Assembly (NCBI GenBank): GCA_030829985.1
Contig: JAURNW010000031.1
Span: 1-64,000, forward strand
Source: Gammaproteobacteria bacterium
GTDB lineage: Bacteria > Pseudomonadota > Gammaproteobacteria > Eutrophobiales > Eutrophobiaceae
Length of the DNA stretch: 64,000 nt
Direction of reading: 5' to 3'
In this document: one piece after another, positions 17,554 to 25,877 of the stretch
Numbering within the stretch: position 1 is the stretch's first letter
Layout: each line of letters opens with the position of its first letter
Made by a program: the position numbers and the translations under genes
The notes under the pieces: generated by a model
The model's database searches: none
Seen by the model: the letters and a program-made list of their open reading frames with translations, nothing else
Told to the model about the DNA's origin: nothing

Positions 17554-19662
17554 TTAAATTGTCAGGCTGTCTTTCAGGATTTTCGGCGTAATGAAAATCA
17601 ACAACTCACTTTTAGAAGTATCTGTCGCTGTTCTCTTGAATAGAAAACCAACATAGGGAAGGTCGCCAAAGAAAGGTGTTCTGTCTACAGATTTTCTATC
17701 TGATGATGTATAGACACCACCGAGAACAACTGTTTCACCATTTTGCACCAGAACCTGTGTTGTAACACTGCGTGTATTAATTGCAGGCACGCCATTTACG
17801 ACTGTTGCGCTAACCGTGTCCTGATTCACTTCTAAATCCATGATGATACGGTCATCAGGTGTAATCTGCGGGGTTACCCGTAAACTCAAAGTCGCATCCT
17901 GGAAAGAGGTACTGGTGGCACCACTTGACGATGCTTCTTGATATGGAATTTGCACACCTGACTCGATTAGAGCTTCATTCTGATTAGATGTAATTACACG
18001 TGGGCTCGCTATGTCTTCACCGCGACCTTCTGCTATCAATGCCGACAATTCAAGCTGCAACAAGTATGATCCTACTTTACCGACTGCTAATGCTAATGAG
18101 GCAGCATCACTCGGTAAAGCGGGCAAATCTACAATATAATTCTCATTTGTCCCGTCATTAAACGATGTTGTACCGCCATAATTTACACTTCCGGAATTAC
18201 CACCACCAATCGCAACGAAAGGATCAGCAGCGCCATTCTCACCTATTGTAGGTCTATCAAAGGTGCCTTTTTTACTGTGTTTACTGTAACCAAAACGTAC
18301 ACCAATATCTTTAGCAAATGTTTCATCGGCATTAACAATGCGCGACTCGATCAAGACCTGACGTATAGGCACATCAAGTTCTGATATTAGACCTCTCACT
18401 GCTTCAAGACTACTAGAAACATCCTGAATAATAAGTGTGTTTGTTCTTGCATCAATTGAAACATTACCGCGTTCAGACAGAAGATTGTTTTCATCTGCTT
18501 GTATCAAACCCATCAAATCAGCAGCATCTGCATAGTTTATCTGCACGAACTCGGTCCTTAATGGCGCTAATTCTTCGACTTGTCGACTGGTTTCAAGCTC
18601 CAATCGCTCACGTGCGGCAAGTTCTTCTGAAGGAGCGACCATAATAACGTTGCCTGTAGTTCGCATACCTAATCCACGAGATTTCAGAATAATATCCAAC
18701 GCCTGATCCCATGGTACATTTTTCAATCTTAATGTTACATTACCTGAAACAGCATCACTGGTAACCATGTTCAGGCCGGTAAAATCAGCGATCAACTGTA
18801 ATACCGCTCTTACTTTAATACTTTGGAAATTTAAAGATAAACGTTCACCGGTATATCCAAACTTATCTTTCTTTTGCTCGTCTTTTTCATCTTTGGTTAA
18901 TGGTTTGAATTCAATTGTATATTGGTCTTCAGATTGATATGCCAAATGATCATAGTCTTCTGTAACAGCACTGATAGTCATCTTCACGTTATTGCCATTG
19001 GCAACGGTATCTATCTCTTTTACTGGCGTTGCAAAATCAATGACATCCAGCTTTCTATCTAGATTAGCTGGTAACTGAGCATCAAGAAAATTGATAACCA
19101 CCTTACCTGCTTCGACACCCATATCTATGGGAACAGATGGGTTAGATAGCTTGACAATAACCCTGCCTTCACCGTTTTCACCTCTACGAAAATCTATATC
19201 TTCTATACTCGCCGTCGATAACATTGATGATGTCCCCGAGCTACCAGTATTTGTTGAATCCATAGAGCTTACGCCGCTATCAAGATTCAAAACGACCGAA
19301 TTCCCCTCGACACGCATATCATATGAAACTGAACGAGTTAAATTGATAACGACTCGCGTTCTTCCTGCAGCTTCGACAGCACTTAAACTATTTGCCATTC
19401 CTATACCGATAGTCTGTGACTTGTTTGCCAAGTTTAACGATGTATTTGGAAAATCAATCGCAATCCTGGCCGGGTTATCAATCGTAAAATTCAGAGGATC
19501 CGCGGGCAATGCATCTGACAACATCAGTTTAATTTGTACACGTTCTCCCGGTAATGAAGCAAAACTGACATCATCCAATGAAATTGCATATGCAGATGAA
19601 CTTATTAACCCCAGAACTGCTATTAGCGATACACGTGTTAGCTTTTCTAATTTAGTTATCAT
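17554..19662 (-). CDS. pilQ: Type IV pilus outer-membrane secretin
   Basis: 702 residues from ATG 19662, which has AAGGG 10 bases upstream and opens directly into a signal peptide ending SSAYA; an upstream ATG at 19710 would add 16 poor leader residues. Two AMIN domains (about 25-250) bind peptidoglycan. A secretin/TonB short N domain follows (LSLNFQSIKVRAVLQLIADFTGLN), then an N1-type domain with ERLELETSRQ and FVQINYADAADL. The C-terminal secretin barrel carries SGVQIPYQEASSSGATSTSF and ends in GDLPYVGFLFK and ELLIFITPKI. It forms the gated pore through which the pilus emerges. It is the last gene of pilMNOPQ. Confidence 0.95.
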   Translation of the reverse strand: MITKLEKLTRVSLIAVLGLISSSAYAISLDDVSFASLPGERVQIKLMLSDALPADPLNFTIDNPARIAIDFPNTSLNLANKSQTIGIGMANSLSAVEAAGRTRVVINLTRSVSYDMRVEGNSVVLNLDSGVSSMDSTNTGSSGTSSMLSTASIEDIDFRRGENGEGRVIVKLSNPSVPIDMGVEAGKVVINFLDAQLPANLDRKLDVIDFATPVKEIDTVANGNNVKMTISAVTEDYDHLAYQSEDQYTIEFKPLTKDEKDEQKKDKFGYTGERLSLNFQSIKVRAVLQLIADFTGLNMVTSDAVSGNVTLRLKNVPWDQALDIILKSRGLGMRTTGNVIMVAPSEELAARERLELETSRQVEELAPLRTEFVQINYADAADLMGLIQADENNLLSERGNVSIDARTNTLIIQDVSSSLEAVRGLISELDVPIRQVLIESRIVNADETFAKDIGVRFGYSKHSKKGTFDRPTIGENGAADPFVAIGGGNSGSVNYGGTTSFNDGTNENYIVDLPALPSDAASLALAVGKVGSYLLQLELSALIAEGRGEDIASPRVITSNQNEALIESGVQIPYQEASSSGATSTSFQDATLSLRVTPQITPDDRIIMDLEVNQDTVSATVVNGVPAINTRSVTTQVLVQNGETVVLGGVYTSSDRKSVDRTPFFGDLPYVGFLFKRTATDTSKSELLIFITPKILKDSLTI

Positions 19663-19731
19663 GGTTTTGTAACCCTTGAAATTAAATGTAATTCTATTAT
19701 TGGTAACCATTTTTAATACCTCGCAATCAGA

Positions 19732-20301
19732 TTACTCTTCTACAAGAGCAAGTGCTGCCTCCCGTTCTTCCCAACGACCATTGCTATCCTGAACAATCTC
19801 TCTGAGCTCAATTCGGTCTTCGTAAATATTTATAATCTTGCCTATGTTTACCCCGAGATAGTTACCTACACTTACGCGGTGAACCACGCCGTCAGGATCT
19901 AACACAATCCCCCAGTTATTGTTTTCATTGTCTAGTGTTCCGACCATACGTAAACTGTCTAATTCGAATTGCTCAAGTTCTTCTCGATTACGATTTCGAA
20001 TTTCACGCTCCATCTCTTCTGTTAGACCATCATCAACAGAGCCTTCTTCAATTTCCGGCTTTTCGAGCACATAAAATAATTTAAATGGATTTCGTGCGTT
20101 AGCTTGACCCGACTGGTAAGCATAAGCTTCATAAGGCTTTATTTCTGGTAATGGCTCTATACGTCCGCCAGGTCTTGCCATTATCTCAGCAACATTATTC
20201 TCAATATCACTAATATCTTTTGAGACACAAGCCGTAAGCCCGGTAATAAGAGATAGGCAAAAAACTGTTCTAACATGTCTATTTATTTTTAATTGAGACA
20301 T
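19732..20301 (-). CDS. pilP: Type IV pilus lipoprotein PilP
   Basis: 189 residues from ATG 20301, four bases after the pilO stop. The longer frame from 20349 would overlap pilO and spoil the lipoprotein signal. The lipobox LTAC follows a short hydrophobic stretch (FCLSLITGLTAC). The C-terminal beta-domain (LRMVGTLDNENNNWGIVLDPDGVVHRVSVGNYLG) is typical. PilP is an inner-membrane-anchored lipoprotein that links the PilMNO platform to the PilQ secretin. The AYQSGQANARNPF segment resembles the part that binds PilN/PilO. Confidence 0.93.
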   Translation of the reverse strand: MSQLKINRHVRTVFCLSLITGLTACVSKDISDIENNVAEIMARPGGRIEPLPEIKPYEAYAYQSGQANARNPFKLFYVLEKPEIEEGSVDDGLTEEMEREIRNRNREELEQFELDSLRMVGTLDNENNNWGIVLDPDGVVHRVSVGNYLGVNIGKIINIYEDRIELREIVQDSNGRWEEREAALALVEE

Positions 20302-20305
20302 AATG

Positions 20306-20908
20306 TTAATTCTCTTCTTCAAGTGCACGATACGTTTTTGCAATTGCATTCATCTGAAGTTTCGGAACACTACTGCCTTTATCACCTTTGATGGCTGTAA
20401 TAGCGATATCATGCGTAGTTACAATTCTAGGCAATGCAGCTATACCACTAACGAATTCACCAAATTGGTGATAATCACCTACAACAGAAATTTTGATTGG
20501 TAATTCAGCATAAAATTCTCTTGGTGCTTCGCCGCCAGGCTGAAACAATTTAAATTCAAGCCCGGCACCTAAACCTGTTTGAGAGATATCTATTAGTAAG
20601 CCTGCAACTTCAGTTTTGTTAGGTAATTGACGCACCATGTCACCAAAGTTTTGCTCCATTTCTTTCATCTGTTCTTTCAGTGCTTCCAGATTAGCTGCTT
20701 TCTTTTGCCTAACATCAAGAACGCCTAATTGGTCTTTCTCCTTTTTTTCCAAAGCAGCCAATTGCTCGCGCTGTGTTGTTATATCAAAGTGCCAACCCGC
20801 GTAAACTATCGCAGCAAATACGATGGCAAATAACACCGCCTTAACAGGCATTGGCCAAACACCCGGATTATTAGGATCTAGATTATTCAGATCATCAATA
20901 AAGCTCAT
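20306..20908 (-). CDS. pilO: Type IV pilus inner-membrane protein PilO
   Basis: 200 residues. A short cytoplasmic N-terminus (LNNLDPNNPGVWPMPVK) is followed by one membrane segment (about 23-42), a coiled coil (about 45-95, LAALEKKEKDQLGVLDVRQKKAANLEALKEQM broken into heptads) and a ferredoxin-like domain with LLIDISQTGLGAGLEFKLFQPG. PilO pairs with PilN to hold the assembly platform. The ATG overlaps the end of pilN by 4 bases. Confidence 0.94.
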   Translation of the reverse strand: MSFIDDLNNLDPNNPGVWPMPVKAVLFAIVFAAIVYAGWHFDITTQREQLAALEKKEKDQLGVLDVRQKKAANLEALKEQMKEMEQNFGDMVRQLPNKTEVAGLLIDISQTGLGAGLEFKLFQPGGEAPREFYAELPIKISVVGDYHQFGEFVSGIAALPRIVTTHDIAITAIKGDKGSSVPKLQMNAIAKTYRALEEEN

Positions 20909-21471
20909 GCGTCTCCAGCCTCCGCCTTAGGTATTACCTGTGAAAAGGTAAGAGTAAAACTATTGACCGGCTTATCACCCGCAGCGTTTGACTCCTTGAT
21001 AACTTTCAGATTTGGATTTGCTAACCATTGAGAACTTTCCAGCTGCCTCATGAATGATGAAACACGTGCATTAGACTGCGCCAAGCCATCTATTGTTATT
21101 GTTGTGCCTTTCTGAGAGATGCTTGATACGGTCACTCCCTCAGGAAGACTGTTAATAATTTCGTCAAAAAGCCTGACAATCAGAGGGCGGTTACCCTGTA
21201 ATTGTTCAATCGCTCGCATGCGTGACAGCAATCTTTCTTTCTCTTTTTCAAGTTGTTTAATCTCTGCAATCTTTTTGTCAACTGCTGCAATATTCTTCTC
21301 TACATGCGCGATTCGTGTATTTTGTACTTCTATTAATTGGACATGGTAAAAATGCCCTGCTCCCCAAACCACGACAGCCAAGGCCGCGACAATCATGAGC
21401 ATAATTAAAAACTGAGTTTGTAATTCCTTGCGTCTAGTCTCACGCCAGGGGAGTAAATTGATTGTTGACAT
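20905..21471 (-). CDS. pilN: Type IV pilus inner-membrane protein PilN
   Basis: 188 residues from ATG 21471, which overlaps the pilM stop as TAATG. The upstream frame from 21501 lies inside pilM. The N-terminus MSTINLLPWRETRRKE is the conserved segment that docks into PilM. A membrane helix (about 22-42), a coiled coil (about 45-90) and a ferredoxin-like periplasmic domain (ITIDGLAQSNARVSSFMRQLESSQWL) follow. It carries the pilus platform signal from PilM to PilO. Confidence 0.94.
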   Translation of the reverse strand: MSTINLLPWRETRRKELQTQFLIMLMIVAALAVVVWGAGHFYHVQLIEVQNTRIAHVEKNIAAVDKKIAEIKQLEKEKERLLSRMRAIEQLQGNRPLIVRLFDEIINSLPEGVTVSSISQKGTTITIDGLAQSNARVSSFMRQLESSQWLANPNLKVIKESNAAGDKPVNSFTLTFSQVIPKAEAGDA

Positions 21472-22532
21472 TAGCCATCCCCGCTCAGCGCCAAACCACA
21501 TGCAATCAACATGGCCGGGGCATCATTAGTAAGACTATCCGTCTTAATTTTTGATGCTACGGCCATATTTGCAAAAGGATTGGCAATCATTGTCTTCACA
21601 CCCAGCTTTGATTCAACTAATTCAGCTATACCAGGTATTGATGCACATCCACCTGCGAGAATAAGCACATCAACATCACTAATTTGACTCGATGCATAAA
21701 AAAACTGTAAGGCTCGCCCAATCTGGGAAGCCATATTTTCTTTGAATGGTTCTAATACTTCAGGCTCATAATTATCAGGAAGACCGCCCTGTCTCTTGGC
21801 CAATCCTGCTTCCTCATAAGACAACCCATATCTACGTTGAATGTCTTCAGTTAACTGCGCGCCACCAAATGACTCTTCACGTGAATAAACAATTTTCATG
21901 TTTTCCATGACGCTGAATGTGGTAACTGCAGAACCAACATCAGCTACTGCAATTGCTTCAGCAGAAATGCCCGCGGGAAAATCATTACTCATTAATGCAA
22001 TCGTATTTTCAATTGCAAATGATTCGATATCGACAATCTTTGCTGTCAATCCACCTAACTCTATTGAAGCAACAACATTATCAACTACTTCTGTACGCGA
22101 AGCAGCAAGTAAGACATCGACTCTATCTGCACCTTCCTCAGCTTCACCAATCACCTCAAAATCCATAGCGACTTCATCAAGTGGGAATGGAATATATTGG
22201 TCTGCCTCTATTTGAATTTGACTTTCCATCTCGTCGTCTGAAAGACCCGATGGCATACTGATGATCTTTGTAATAACAGAGGATCCTGCGACGCAGACTG
22301 CGGCATTTTTAGTACGTGTGCCTGACTTTTTCACAGCACGCGCAACAGCCTCGCCGACTTGCTCAATATCGTTTATAGTCTTGTCGGAGACTGAATTAGG
22401 TGGGAGAGCCTCTACTGCATAACTTTCCACACGGTATTTGTTGCCACTGCGGCTTAGTTCAAGCAACTTTATTGCAGTAGCGCTTATGTCGACGCCTAAT
22501 ATTGGAACTGACTTTTTATTAAACGAAAACAC
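21471..22532 (-). CDS. pilM: Type IV pilus cytoplasmic actin-like ATPase PilM
   Basis: 353 residues from GTG 22532 with AAAAGGA upstream. The FtsA/actin-like fold shows ILGVDISATAIKLLELS (phosphate 1), SADVGSAVTTFSVMENMKIV (phosphate 2; begins AVADVGS) and ILAGGCASIPGIAELVES (adenosine). The VDIE and QIEADQYIPFPLDEVAMDFEV stretch is characteristic of PilM. It binds the N-terminal tail of PilN at the membrane and starts the pilMNOPQ operon, which is divergent from mrcA. Confidence 0.95.
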   Translation of the reverse strand: MFSFNKKSVPILGVDISATAIKLLELSRSGNKYRVESYAVEALPPNSVSDKTINDIEQVGEAVARAVKKSGTRTKNAAVCVAGSSVITKIISMPSGLSDDEMESQIQIEADQYIPFPLDEVAMDFEVIGEAEEGADRVDVLLAASRTEVVDNVVASIELGGLTAKIVDIESFAIENTIALMSNDFPAGISAEAIAVADVGSAVTTFSVMENMKIVYSREESFGGAQLTEDIQRRYGLSYEEAGLAKRQGGLPDNYEPEVLEPFKENMASQIGRALQFFYASSQISDVDVLILAGGCASIPGIAELVESKLGVKTMIANPFANMAVASKIKTDSLTNDAPAMLIACGLALSGDG

Positions 22533-22593
22533 TATTTTTTCCTTTTGAAGTAATTAGTTATATGCCATATGTTTAACACAACATTAACTTACT

Positions 22594-22690
22594 TTGGCTA
22601 CTATAGCTATAGCCAAGAGAAATTTAAAAAACAATCAGTTTTTAGGGTTTTTTAACGTAAAACATTCAAATTTACATTTTCGTTAAAAAA
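22594..22690. promoter_or_regulatory. Inverted repeats in the pilM-mrcA divergent region
   Basis: TTGGCT (22594-22599) and AGCCAA (22611-22616) flank a TATAGCTATA palindrome. Further right TTTTTTAACG (22648-22657) and CGTTAAAAAA (22681-22690) form a 10-bp inverted repeat with a 23-base gap. Either could be an operator shared by the two divergent genes. Confidence 0.35.
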
Positions 22691-22708
22691 ACAGAACATA
22701 TAGGGTAA

Positions 22709-25243
22709 TTGGGATATTATTCACACAAGATGTTGCGTTTTCTTTTTAATTTTCTTCTATCAATAATGATTTTAGGCATAGTTACGGTCGTAATTGTGTC
22801 CTGGTATGTGCTGCCTAACCTGCCTGAAATCGATTCATTGAAAGATGTGAAACTGCAAGTTCCCTTACGGGTTTACAGCGCAGATTTATCACTAATTGCA
22901 GAATTTGGAGAAAAGCGTCGTACTCCTATAAATATAGAAAACGTCCAACCACAATTAATTCATGCTTTTCTTGCCGCGGAAGATGATCGGTTTTATGTGC
23001 ATCCCGGAGTTGACTGGCAAGGAATTGTCAGAGCTGTTTACGCCTTAATTAAAACAGGTTCAAAGAAACAAGGCGGCAGCACTATAACAATGCAAGTTGC
23101 TCGAAACTTTTTCCTTAGCCGAGAAAAAACTTACCTCAGAAAATTAAATGAAATATTTCTCTCATTTAAAATTGAACATGAACTGAGCAAGGATGCCATT
23201 CTGGAGCTTTATCTTAATAAAATATATTTAGGGCAAAGGGCTTATGGCGTCGCTGCTGCAGCTCAAGTTTATTATGGCGTAGATATCAACTCATTAAGCT
23301 TACCTCAAATAGCAATGATTGCCGGATTACCCAAGGCACCTTCTACAACCAACCCAATAACTAATCCAGAACGAGCGCTAGCGAGGAGGAACTATGTATT
23401 ACAAAGAATGTTATCGCTCTCATATATAACTGAAGATGAATACAAAGTAGCTACTAGCGCTCCGACCAGTTCATCATTGCACAACGCAACGATTGAACTT
23501 GAAGCGCCCTACGTTGCAGAAATGGTTCGTAGTGATTTAACCAAAGAACAAGGTGATGCAGCCTATAGTAGTGGGTTACGAGTAACTACAACCATTCGTG
23601 ACAAAAACCAGAATGCTGCTAATCAGGCACTAAGAAATACGTTGCTCGCTTATGATATACGATACGGCTATCGTGGACCCGAACATCACATAGAAGAAAT
23701 ACAGACAAAAACTGAAGAAGAAATTGAAGCTCTACTTGAGAGCTTTCCAACACTCGGTAATTTGTACCCGGGTATAGTAACCAGCGTGAATGAACAATCC
23801 GTCAGTGCCTACATTAGCGGTATCGGACAAGTTGAAATCAATTGGGAAGGATTAAAATGGGCGCGAAAATACATCTCGGAAAATCGTAGAGGCGGCGAAC
23901 TCAAAACCGCTGGAGAAATATTATCCTCCGGAGATGTCATACGCTTACTCGAAACCGAAACGGGTGATTGGGCACTTTCACAAATTCCTGATGTGGAAGG
24001 TGGATTAGTTTCTTTATCTCCTCATGATGGTTCAATACTTGCTCTGGTTGGTGGATTCGATTTCTATAAAAATAAATTCAACCGAGTTACACAGGCAAGA
24101 CGTCAGCCGGGCTCAGGGTTTAAACCATTTATTTATTCGTCGGCATTAGAAGCAGGTAAAACTGCTGCAACTATTATTAATGATGCTCCTATAGTCTTTG
24201 ATGATCCTGGTATTGAAGACGACTGGCGACCTGAAAACTACAGTCGCAAAAGTTATGGACCTACACGGTTGAGAGTTGCATTGACGCATTCGCGCAATCT
24301 TGTATCTATCCGTTTACTACACGCAATCGGGGTTCCTTTTGCACTCGAACATATCCAAAATTTTGGTTTTGATGTAAACCAATTACCACACAATCTATCA
24401 TTGTCGCTCGGCAGTGCTGAAATTACGCCTTTGGAGCTTGCTCGGGGATATAGCGTATTTGCTAACGGCGGATTCCTTATTGATCCTTATTATATAAACC
24501 AGATTAAAACCTACAATGATGAAATAACTTTTCAGGCGAAACCTCCGGTTGTATGCAGTGATTGTAAAGATGATGAACCACCTACATCTACGGAGATTAA
24601 TGAAGAAGATGATTTATCCACTTCTATAGTGGATGAGGGTATAAACCTGCCTTCAGTTATAGATAAAGAAATAGATTCTATTCAAAGTGAAACAGAAACG
24701 CTTTCGTTAGAAGAAGAAATGGAAAACATAGAAAATTTATATGCGCCTCGTGTCGTTGATGCACAAAACATCTGGATAATGAATTCAATAACAAGAGATG
24801 TCATAAAACACGGTACAGGAAGACGCGCATTACAATTAAAACGCAATGACCTTTCCGGCAAGACAGGAACAACCAATGATCAACATGATGCATGGTTTTC
24901 CGGATTTAATTCAGACATTGTCACTATATGTTGGGTTGGCTTTGACAAATTCCAGCCGCTCGGCAGTAGGGAAACAGGAGCAAGTGCGGCATTACCTATG
25001 TGGATTGATTACATGAAGGTTGCGCTTGAGGGCATGCCGGAAGCAATAATGGAAAGACCAGAGGGACTGGTGAATGTTCGTATTGATCCTGAAACCGGGC
25101 AACTTGCCAACGCTAATAATCCTGATGCAATATTCGAAGTATTCAGAAGTGAAAATACACCAAAAAGCGTAATGGAAACAAAACAACCCGACATTTTCAC
25201 ACAAAGCGATGAAACCATAACCATCCCTGAACAATTATTTTAA
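22709..25243 (+). CDS. mrcA: Penicillin-binding protein 1A (class A, bifunctional)
   Basis: 844 residues from TTG 22709; ATG 22730, which starts MLRFLFNFLLS, is a plausible alternative. A membrane anchor (about 8-30) is followed by the glycosyltransferase domain (EDDRFYVHPGVDWQG, QGGSTITMQVARNFFL, KIYLGQRAYGVAAAAQVYYG). An OB-like insert (about 320-400) and the transpeptidase domain follow: SGFKPFIYSSALE, the SRN motif in THSRNLVS, and SGKTGTTND. Between about 610 and 680 lies an acidic Glu/Ser/Thr-rich insert preceded by CSDCKDDE. It polymerises and cross-links peptidoglycan. Divergence from pilMNOPQ is the Pseudomonas ponA arrangement. Confidence 0.95.
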   Translation: MGYYSHKMLRFLFNFLLSIMILGIVTVVIVSWYVLPNLPEIDSLKDVKLQVPLRVYSADLSLIAEFGEKRRTPINIENVQPQLIHAFLAAEDDRFYVHPGVDWQGIVRAVYALIKTGSKKQGGSTITMQVARNFFLSREKTYLRKLNEIFLSFKIEHELSKDAILELYLNKIYLGQRAYGVAAAAQVYYGVDINSLSLPQIAMIAGLPKAPSTTNPITNPERALARRNYVLQRMLSLSYITEDEYKVATSAPTSSSLHNATIELEAPYVAEMVRSDLTKEQGDAAYSSGLRVTTTIRDKNQNAANQALRNTLLAYDIRYGYRGPEHHIEEIQTKTEEEIEALLESFPTLGNLYPGIVTSVNEQSVSAYISGIGQVEINWEGLKWARKYISENRRGGELKTAGEILSSGDVIRLLETETGDWALSQIPDVEGGLVSLSPHDGSILALVGGFDFYKNKFNRVTQARRQPGSGFKPFIYSSALEAGKTAATIINDAPIVFDDPGIEDDWRPENYSRKSYGPTRLRVALTHSRNLVSIRLLHAIGVPFALEHIQNFGFDVNQLPHNLSLSLGSAEITPLELARGYSVFANGGFLIDPYYINQIKTYNDEITFQAKPPVVCSDCKDDEPPTSTEINEEDDLSTSIVDEGINLPSVIDKEIDSIQSETETLSLEEEMENIENLYAPRVVDAQNIWIMNSITRDVIKHGTGRRALQLKRNDLSGKTGTTNDQHDAWFSGFNSDIVTICWVGFDKFQPLGSRETGASAALPMWIDYMKVALEGMPEAIMERPEGLVNVRIDPETGQLANANNPDAIFEVFRSENTPKSVMETKQPDIFTQSDETITIPEQLF

Positions 25244-25259
25244 TTAGCATATTATTTCA

Positions 25260-25862
25260 ATGCGTCTTACTGCCGATGACCGTATAAGAAAAAACATCGC
25301 TCATGAAGCTGCCAAACTGGTTGCTTTGGAGGGATTTGAGGATTTTTTACTGGCAAAAAAAAAGGCTGCTCAACAATTAAACATTACTAACAAACGTTTG
25401 CTGCCCAGCAACAGTGAAATTGAAATTGCTTTAATTGAATATCAATCACTTTTCCATAATGACAAACAGCAGCAAACAATTTATGAATTCAGAAAAATAG
25501 CCTGCAAGACAATGTTATTACTGGAAGAATTCAATCCTCGATTGGTTGGCTCCGTATTGACAGGTACCGCAAATGAAAATTCTGAATTAATAATTCATGT
25601 TTTTTCTGAAACGCCTGAGTTTGTTTCTCTTTTTCTTGAAAATAACGGCATACCTGTAACAATTTGCGAACGACGCTTGAAAGTAGAAAAGAAAAATCAT
25701 ACTTACTTTACTGCTTTCAAGTTTATTGCTGGAAATATAAACATCGCTCTCATAATCTTGCCACCAGTGTTTCTAAAAAATGCGCCATTTGATCCAATAA
25801 CACAACGACCTATGAAACGTGCGTCCTTACGTGACCTGAAAAAGCTTCTTGATGATCAATAA
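25260..25862 (+). CDS. Conserved hypothetical, possible nucleotidyltransferase fold
   Basis: 200 residues, 16 bases after mrcA and before priA. The first 50 residues look helical and resemble an N-terminal HTH (AAKLVALEGFEDFLLAKKKAAQQL). The middle has NPRLVGSVLTGTANENSELIIHVFSE, where GS followed by acidic residues recalls the start of a nucleotidyltransferase domain, but the usual GSxARG...DxD pattern is incomplete. The C-terminus is basic (QRPMKRASLRDLKKLLDD). I have seen similar proteins annotated only as nucleotidyltransferase-like. Activity is doubtful without the second Asp pair. Confidence 0.55.
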   Translation: MRLTADDRIRKNIAHEAAKLVALEGFEDFLLAKKKAAQQLNITNKRLLPSNSEIEIALIEYQSLFHNDKQQQTIYEFRKIACKTMLLLEEFNPRLVGSVLTGTANENSELIIHVFSETPEFVSLFLENNGIPVTICERRLKVEKKNHTYFTAFKFIAGNINIALIILPPVFLKNAPFDPITQRPMKRASLRDLKKLLDDQ

Positions 25863-25877
25863 GCCCATTTCAAAAAG

